DNA from: an uncultured Clostridia bacterium
GTDB taxonomy: Bacteria; Bacillota; Clostridia; Christensenellales; Borkfalkiaceae
Assembly: GCA_934254815.1 (NCBI GenBank)
Contig: CAKQME010000012.1
Span: forward strand, 1-64,000
Direction of reading: 5' to 3'
Length of the DNA: 64,000 nucleotides
Shown here: in pieces, positions 59,512-64,000 of the stretch
Numbering within the stretch: position 1 is the first letter of the stretch
How the letters are laid out: every line of letters begins with the position of its first letter
Translations under genes and position numbers: made by a program
The notes under the pieces: generated by a model
What the model saw: only the letters and a program-made list of their open reading frames with translations
The model's database searches: none
Told to the model about the DNA's origin: nothing

Positions 59512-60762
59512 TTAAATCTCTTTATTTAATTTAAAAGCCTGTTCAAAAGAATCATCCATTGCGGAATACTCCCAACGCGCATATCGCCCGATCATATATA
59601 CATTTTTTTCTTTCATCTTTGACATATAATCCTTGATCATAGATGTACCTTCCGTAGTAATATGCACATACCCTGGATCGATGATATACGGTTGCCATGA
59701 ATCCACATTATGATCTCCGATTATCCCTACTTTTTTAAGATCACTGATTGTTTGTTTAAAAGCATATTCAATATCTATTTCTTCATCACTGCCGTAGCCT
59801 ATTTCTACATATATGCTTAACTTTTGAGTTCCGGCTATATTGTTGTAGAAACCAACCCTATAAAATATTTCACTCCCCGGGAAATAAATCCATGAAACGT
59901 TTTTGTCTATACTCGGTCTGTCAAAACCAATATTCAATACCAGAACCTTATTCCAATTTAAAACATTTTCTTTTTTCCCTTTCTCGCATTCAATAAAAGT
60001 TGACAGAGGAATAGAACTTATCAAATACTCATAATTATAAATCTCTCTATCCGTTACGACTTCTTTTTTGTCAGCGTCAATTTCTATCACTTTTTCGTTT
60101 AGTTTTATTTTTTCTTTATCAAGTTTTTTCATTAAGGAATTGATCATTTCCATACATCCGTTTACGGGATACATAAAAAAATCATTATAAGTCTTTCCTC
60201 TTACATTATTATCCACACGGTAATAATTCATTAACGAACAAAAATCAAGTTTTGGTAAAAATGCCCCCATTGAATTTTTTTCCAGTTCATTCATTTTACA
60301 AGCATATAATTTTTCATTATAAGGTATCAAAAACTTATTGGCTATTCCGTTACCATATTTGCATTTGACATAGTCTTCAAAATTTTTCGCACTATCTCCA
60401 CTTTGCGCAAAATACAAATCAGTCAAACACTCAATAAACTCTTCAGTTTTTAATTGATGAATATTAAATTGGAAAGGTGCATCCATCATTTTTTCGGAAT
60501 AATATACTTTTGCACACTTTTTTACGTTCTTTTGTTCCACTCCACTCATCAACTCAATATAATACTTTTTCGTTTCTTCAGAATGAAAATGAAAAAAATG
60601 TCCTGCCACATCCCACACATAGCCATTTTCATAAAACGATTTACATAAGCCACCTGCTTTGTTATCCTTTTCTATAATCAAATAATCTTCTTGACCTTTA
60701 AGTGTTGCGAATGTCAAACCACTTATTCCTGCGCCTAAAATTAAATATTTAACCTTTTGCAT
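59512..60762 (-). CDS. FAD-dependent oxidoreductase, UDP-galactopyranose-mutase-like
   Basis: A 416-residue flavoprotein. The N-terminal dinucleotide-binding motif is LILGAGISGLTFA, then KAGGLCKSFYENGYVWDVAGHFFHFH. A middle part has KFLIPYNEKLYACKMNEL, and the C-terminal FAD segment is YMIGRYARWEYSAMDDSFEQAFKL. This pattern occurs in UDP-galactopyranose mutase relatives and protoporphyrinogen-oxidase-like proteins of polysaccharide clusters. Whether it makes UDP-galactofuranose is open. It overlaps the flippase stop by 14 bp. Confidence 0.75.
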   Translation of the reverse strand: MQKVKYLILGAGISGLTFATLKGQEDYLIIEKDNKAGGLCKSFYENGYVWDVAGHFFHFHSEETKKYYIELMSGVEQKNVKKCAKVYYSEKMMDAPFQFNIHQLKTEEFIECLTDLYFAQSGDSAKNFEDYVKCKYGNGIANKFLIPYNEKLYACKMNELEKNSMGAFLPKLDFCSLMNYYRVDNNVRGKTYNDFFMYPVNGCMEMINSLMKKLDKEKIKLNEKVIEIDADKKEVVTDREIYNYEYLISSIPLSTFIECEKGKKENVLNWNKVLVLNIGFDRPSIDKNVSWIYFPGSEIFYRVGFYNNIAGTQKLSIYVEIGYGSDEEIDIEYAFKQTISDLKKVGIIGDHNVDSWQPYIIDPGYVHITTEGTSMIKDYMSKMKEKNVYMIGRYARWEYSAMDDSFEQAFKLNKEI

Positions 60763-62230
60763 TTTCTTGTTTCCTCGTAAAAATTTTCTTCATAATTAAC
60801 ATAAACGACCTAAATATTTGCGTTGCCATAGTTTCTTTAATTATTAACAATACCACATAATATATAACAAAAAATGAAAGTGTAGTTAAAACTAGTAATA
60901 CAAAATTATTTGTAATAAAAAATTGTATCCAATACGAACCTATAATAGATAAAACTATTGCACTTAAATATTTTATTATTTTTATATCGCAAAAAATTTT
61001 CTTTAATTCTTTTCTTAAAGCAACCAACTGAACCAATAAAACAAACAATTCCGCTAGTAAAGTTGTAAAAGCCGCCCCAACTGCGCCATACTTTTTTATC
61101 AAAAATAAATTTAATGCAAAATCAATTATCGCACCGACGACTTCTGATATTAAAACGATTTTTCCTTTTCCAAGCGGAATCAATATCTGAATACCGGTCA
61201 AATTTGAAACCCCTACTAAAAATAGCGTTGGCATAATTATTTGCATAGGCAGTATTGAACCATAAAAATCATTCCCTGCAAGCAATATAATACTCGGTCT
61301 CGCAAATATAATAAAATAAATCGTCAACGGTATCGACATCAAGAACACGAATGCAGCCGACTTCTTTATCAATCCCCAAAATTCTTCCATTTTATCTTGC
61401 GCAATATAGTATGATGCTCGAGGTAAAACAACTGTCCCCAGTGAAGTAATCAACGTTAACAATAAAGTCCTGACTTTTACCGCAGTACTATATAACCCCA
61501 CTTCAGTATCTCCGACAATAAAACCCAACATCACAGAATCAAGATTCAGATAAATTGTCGAGGCGCAAGTCATTGCAAAAAACATTAATATACCTTTAAA
61601 ATGCCTTTTACAATTCAACTTTTGTGTTTGCTTTAAATTTATAAACTTTTTAGAATAGAAAAAGTTTAATATATAAGAAGCCGAGGTGGAAAACACAGAT
61701 ATACCTGCATAAAGGACATAATCTGTCTCTTTGCGTATCAAGACAAAAATCGCTATCATAGAAATCAATTTAAATAATAACGATCTCTTGGTTATGTATG
61801 AATATTGTTCAATTGCCGAAAACAGCCATTCGACCCCTATAGCCTGTAAAAAAATGGAACAACTCAAAATTAGATACAGCCATTTTTCCTCATATAGTTT
61901 TTGAACAGACAGCACACAAACATATAAGCACAAGCAAGAAAAAAGTGAAGTGCAAACACAAATAATCATCAATTCTTTGACTTTAGTTGATAACTCTTGT
62001 TCATTCTCCCTGACCGCCGCACACTCCTTTACCGCATAAGTAGGAATACCTAATTGCGCAAACATAATAAAATATGCAACAATTGAATTTGCAAAAGCAA
62101 CTTTACCTGTTCCGGCAGGCAACAAAACTCTTGTTATGTACGGGTACGTTACCAAAGGAATTAGCACGTTTGCTATTGTAAGAATGCTTTGTAATATATA
62201 ATTCTTTTTTATAGAATTATTGTATATCAT
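60749..62230 (-). CDS. Oligosaccharide flippase (Wzx family)
   Basis: A 493-residue polytopic membrane protein with about 12-14 spans, MATE/MOP superfamily. The start is NSIKKNYILQSILTIANVLIPLVTYPYITRVL, typical of Wzx, followed by AFANSIVAYFIMFAQLGIPTYAVKE. It should flip lipid-linked repeat units across the membrane in a Wzx/Wzy-type pathway. AT-rich codons throughout. Confidence 0.9.
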   Translation of the reverse strand: MIYNNSIKKNYILQSILTIANVLIPLVTYPYITRVLLPAGTGKVAFANSIVAYFIMFAQLGIPTYAVKECAAVRENEQELSTKVKELMIICVCTSLFSCLCLYVCVLSVQKLYEEKWLYLILSCSIFLQAIGVEWLFSAIEQYSYITKRSLLFKLISMIAIFVLIRKETDYVLYAGISVFSTSASYILNFFYSKKFINLKQTQKLNCKRHFKGILMFFAMTCASTIYLNLDSVMLGFIVGDTEVGLYSTAVKVRTLLLTLITSLGTVVLPRASYYIAQDKMEEFWGLIKKSAAFVFLMSIPLTIYFIIFARPSIILLAGNDFYGSILPMQIIMPTLFLVGVSNLTGIQILIPLGKGKIVLISEVVGAIIDFALNLFLIKKYGAVGAAFTTLLAELFVLLVQLVALRKELKKIFCDIKIIKYLSAIVLSIIGSYWIQFFITNNFVLLVLTTLSFFVIYYVVLLIIKETMATQIFRSFMLIMKKIFTRKQENAKG

Positions 62231-63216
62231 TTCAAGTCCTTTTTTCTGAAAAATTTTTTAACTTTATGCCCGCACCTGATAAAAATACATGTAGGAAGAT
62301 AATATATTTTTGGATGTTTATAACATTTTTTACTCCACTTATTTAAATAATTAACGGCTTCGGAAGCATTATTTTTCAAATATTTACAAAAAGAAATGAA
62401 ACTGTTTAAATTATCTTTATTCGGTTTTGCATAGAAAGCATAATATTTAATATGATCGTTAAACAATCTGTAAATACTATTTTTACATTCTTCGTTTTGA
62501 ATTTTATCAAATGCAGTTTCATATAATTCTTTAACAATAAATTCATGCTCTGCTATATGTTTCATTCTGCTTTCCGACGAAACACTCTGCCCTTCCCTGC
62601 CGATTCGATAACAGTAAACATAATAAGGGAAATATACAAAATTGTTAGATTTTATAATCGCTTTAACACAAAACTCCACGTCCGTATATAAGCATTTTTC
62701 AGTAATTTTAATCTGCTCTTGTATTATTGGGGTCTTTACCGTCAACGCAGGATTTATATTAAACGTATTTAATACTTTAATATCGTAGAGATGTTCATAC
62801 GCAACTTTTAAAGATTTAATATTCTCTGTCAGTCCATTCTGCTCATAATAGCGACAATAGTCAGAAACAACAATATCAGCATTCGTGCTTTCCAATGCCT
62901 CCACCAATTTATCCAACTCCGAAGTATTAAACCAATCGTCAGCATCTAAAAGCTTATAATACCGACCTTTTGCAATCTGTAATGATGCGTTGATAGTAGA
63001 CCCATAACCTCCATTTTCTTTATCTATCAAATCAATGCTTGTCGGATACCGAACAATATATTCTTCGACTATGTTTACTGTTTTATCTTTCGACCCGTCG
63101 TTAACAACAACTACTTGTAATTTATCTATATATTTTGATGTTATAATTGAATCTAACGCTTTAGCTATGTACGCTTCCGCCTTATATGCAGCAATCGAAA
63201 TTGTTAATAATTTCAT
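62227..63216 (-). CDS. Family 2 glycosyltransferase
   Basis: A 329-residue GT2 enzyme of the GT-A fold: LLTISIAAYKAEAYIAKALDSII, LQVVVVNDGSKDKTVNIVEEY, DLIDKENGGYGSTINASLQIAKGRYYKLLDADDWF with the DAD metal-binding motif. The C-terminal part has no membrane span. It adds a sugar to the repeat unit; donor and acceptor unknown. ATGA overlap with the flippase gene. Confidence 0.9.
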   Translation of the reverse strand: MKLLTISIAAYKAEAYIAKALDSIITSKYIDKLQVVVVNDGSKDKTVNIVEEYIVRYPTSIDLIDKENGGYGSTINASLQIAKGRYYKLLDADDWFNTSELDKLVEALESTNADIVVSDYCRYYEQNGLTENIKSLKVAYEHLYDIKVLNTFNINPALTVKTPIIQEQIKITEKCLYTDVEFCVKAIIKSNNFVYFPYYVYCYRIGREGQSVSSESRMKHIAEHEFIVKELYETAFDKIQNEECKNSIYRLFNDHIKYYAFYAKPNKDNLNSFISFCKYLKNNASEAVNYLNKWSKKCYKHPKIYYLPTCIFIRCGHKVKKFFRKKDLK

Positions 63217-63223
63217 ATTATAT

Positions 63224-64000
63224 TTATCCTTTGTTTATTTTCGCGACTATCTTTAACCATTCATTGTCCCACCTTTCTTTATTAAAAGAATGTTGAACCG
63301 TTTCTACTGCTTTTTGAGATAATAACTTTCTCAACTCATAATTTTCAATAAGTTCTTTTAGTGCGGCATAAAGCTCTTCTTCCGACGGCGAAATCATAAT
63401 TCCGTTATATCGGTTTAGAACAATATTCGTCATTCCTCCAACGTTAGTACAAACTACCGCACACCCCGCACCCATAGCCTCCAACAAAGAAAGCGAAGTT
63501 CCCTCAGAACCAAGAGTTGGAACAACCGCAATATCGTGTTTAGAATGAATTTCAAAACTTTCTTCGGGTGAAAATCTCGTAAGGCAAACATTTTGATATT
63601 TATTTAAATTATCTTTTATAAGCTGCTCATCCGGTCCCTCTCCGGCAATCGTAATTTGTAGATTATTAAATTCATCCAGCAACCTTTCTATTACTTTGAC
63701 AAATAAGCGAGTCCCTCGATACGGGACAAATCGCCTAGCAAAGATAATCTTAATTGTGCCGTCTTTTAATAATTCGCGTCGGTTTATCGTGCCAACAAAA
63801 TTAGGTATAACAATTATTTCGTTATTTATATTTTTAACTTGCGTTCTGTACCAATTTAAAAAGTTATAATCAACGGCAACTATATTATTCACTAGTTTAT
63901 AACGCATATATTTTTTTATAGTCCCGATAGAGTTATAAATAATTTTTAAGATATTACTTGTATTCGATTCTTTTTTATAACTAGTAATATCCCACGCTAC
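63224..64000 (-). CDS. Family 4 glycosyltransferase, 5' end outside the window
   Basis: The frame is open from 63224 to the window edge at 64000, so only the C-terminal 258 residues are seen. The GT4 hallmarks are present: NNEIIVIPNFVGTINRREL, FARRFVPYRGTRLFVKVIERL, ITIAGEGPDEQLIKDNL and the donor-binding VPTLGSEGTSLSLLEAMGAGCAVVCTNVGG (E-x7-E type). An internal ATG at 63907 would give 227 residues, but coding-like sequence continues upstream of it (WDITSYKKESN), so I treat the gene as partial. Confidence 0.88.
   Translation of the reverse strand, partial: VAWDITSYKKESNTSNILKIIYNSIGTIKKYMRYKLVNNIVAVDYNFLNWYRTQVKNINNEIIVIPNFVGTINRRELLKDGTIKIIFARRFVPYRGTRLFVKVIERLLDEFNNLQITIAGEGPDEQLIKDNLNKYQNVCLTRFSPEESFEIHSKHDIAVVPTLGSEGTSLSLLEAMGAGCAVVCTNVGGMTNIVLNRYNGIMISPSEEELYAALKELIENYELRKLLSQKAVETVQHSFNKERWDNEWLKIVAKINKG

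Noticed and set aside
60454..60677. Two small plus-strand frames inside the FAD oxidoreductase gene
   Set aside because: Both are antisense to a well-supported gene and lack ribosome-binding sites.

Overview
The window looks like the chromosome of an anaerobic, endospore-forming member of the Clostridia (Bacillota), probably a gut plant-glycan degrader. The reasons are a sporulation/germination trio (SpoIIR, SleB, YpeB), a SipL-like LysM/DUF3794 protein, pyruvate formate-lyase with its activase, an ECF-type ThiT behind a TPP riboswitch, Gram-positive lipoprotein processing (Lgt), AGGAGG ribosome-binding sites and consensus sigma-A promoters. No rRNA or species marker is present, so finer placement is inference.

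Region 1 (about 0.1-24.3 kb). Sixteen minus-strand genes, mostly touching or overlapping, form a Gram-positive polysaccharide utilisation locus. It holds GH28, GH36, GH31 and GH78 glycosidases, a DUF4832-type lipoprotein, three secreted jelly-roll-like proteins, three esterases, and an LplB/YtcP-type ABC importer (two permeases and a binding lipoprotein, no ATPase). A divergent AraC regulator sits at its head under a perfect sigma-A promoter. The gene set suits acetylated, galactose-decorated pectin or rhamnogalacturonan. Two unlisted micro-genes (39 and 37 codons, related to each other) each lie directly behind a secreted protein carrying the same C-terminal module.

Region 2 (24.6-38.6 kb). 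Mixed housekeeping genes: an MBL hydrolase; tRNA-Thr(CGT) followed by a perfect 233-bp tandem duplication rich in stem-loops; an alkyltransferase-like protein; an AraC/GyrI regulator; spoIIR-sleB-ypeB (YpeB with a 230-residue Lys/Ala-rich N-terminal extension); a sugar kinase-dehydrogenase-PHP phosphatase operon; pflB-pflA; and a DUF1292 gene. Two intergenic spacers fold on paper as three-way junctions.

Region 3 (38.6-51.1 kb). The thiamine transporter behind a TPP riboswitch, the SipL-like gene, then a compact ten-gene phage structural cassette (terminase large subunit, portal, scaffold-like, HK97-type capsid, connector-like and beta-propeller proteins, coiled-coil protein). It has no recognisable integrase, repressor, small terminase, lysis or replication genes. 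All of its frames are open, so it is either a prophage remnant or a domesticated particle cassette.

Region 4 (51.1-54.9 kb). Two GNAT acetyltransferases, a pnuC gene interrupted by a single in-frame TAA and preceded by an attenuator-like leader, lgt and mscL.

Region 5 (55-64 kb). A minus-strand surface-polysaccharide cluster: a CapE-CapF-CapG set for UDP-L-FucNAc, a UDP-GlcNAc 2-epimerase, an FAD-dependent UDP-galactopyranose-mutase-like protein, a Wzx flippase, a GT2 and a GT4 cut by the window edge. From about 58.4 kb to the end the DNA is clearly AT-richer than the rest, which points to a separately acquired module.
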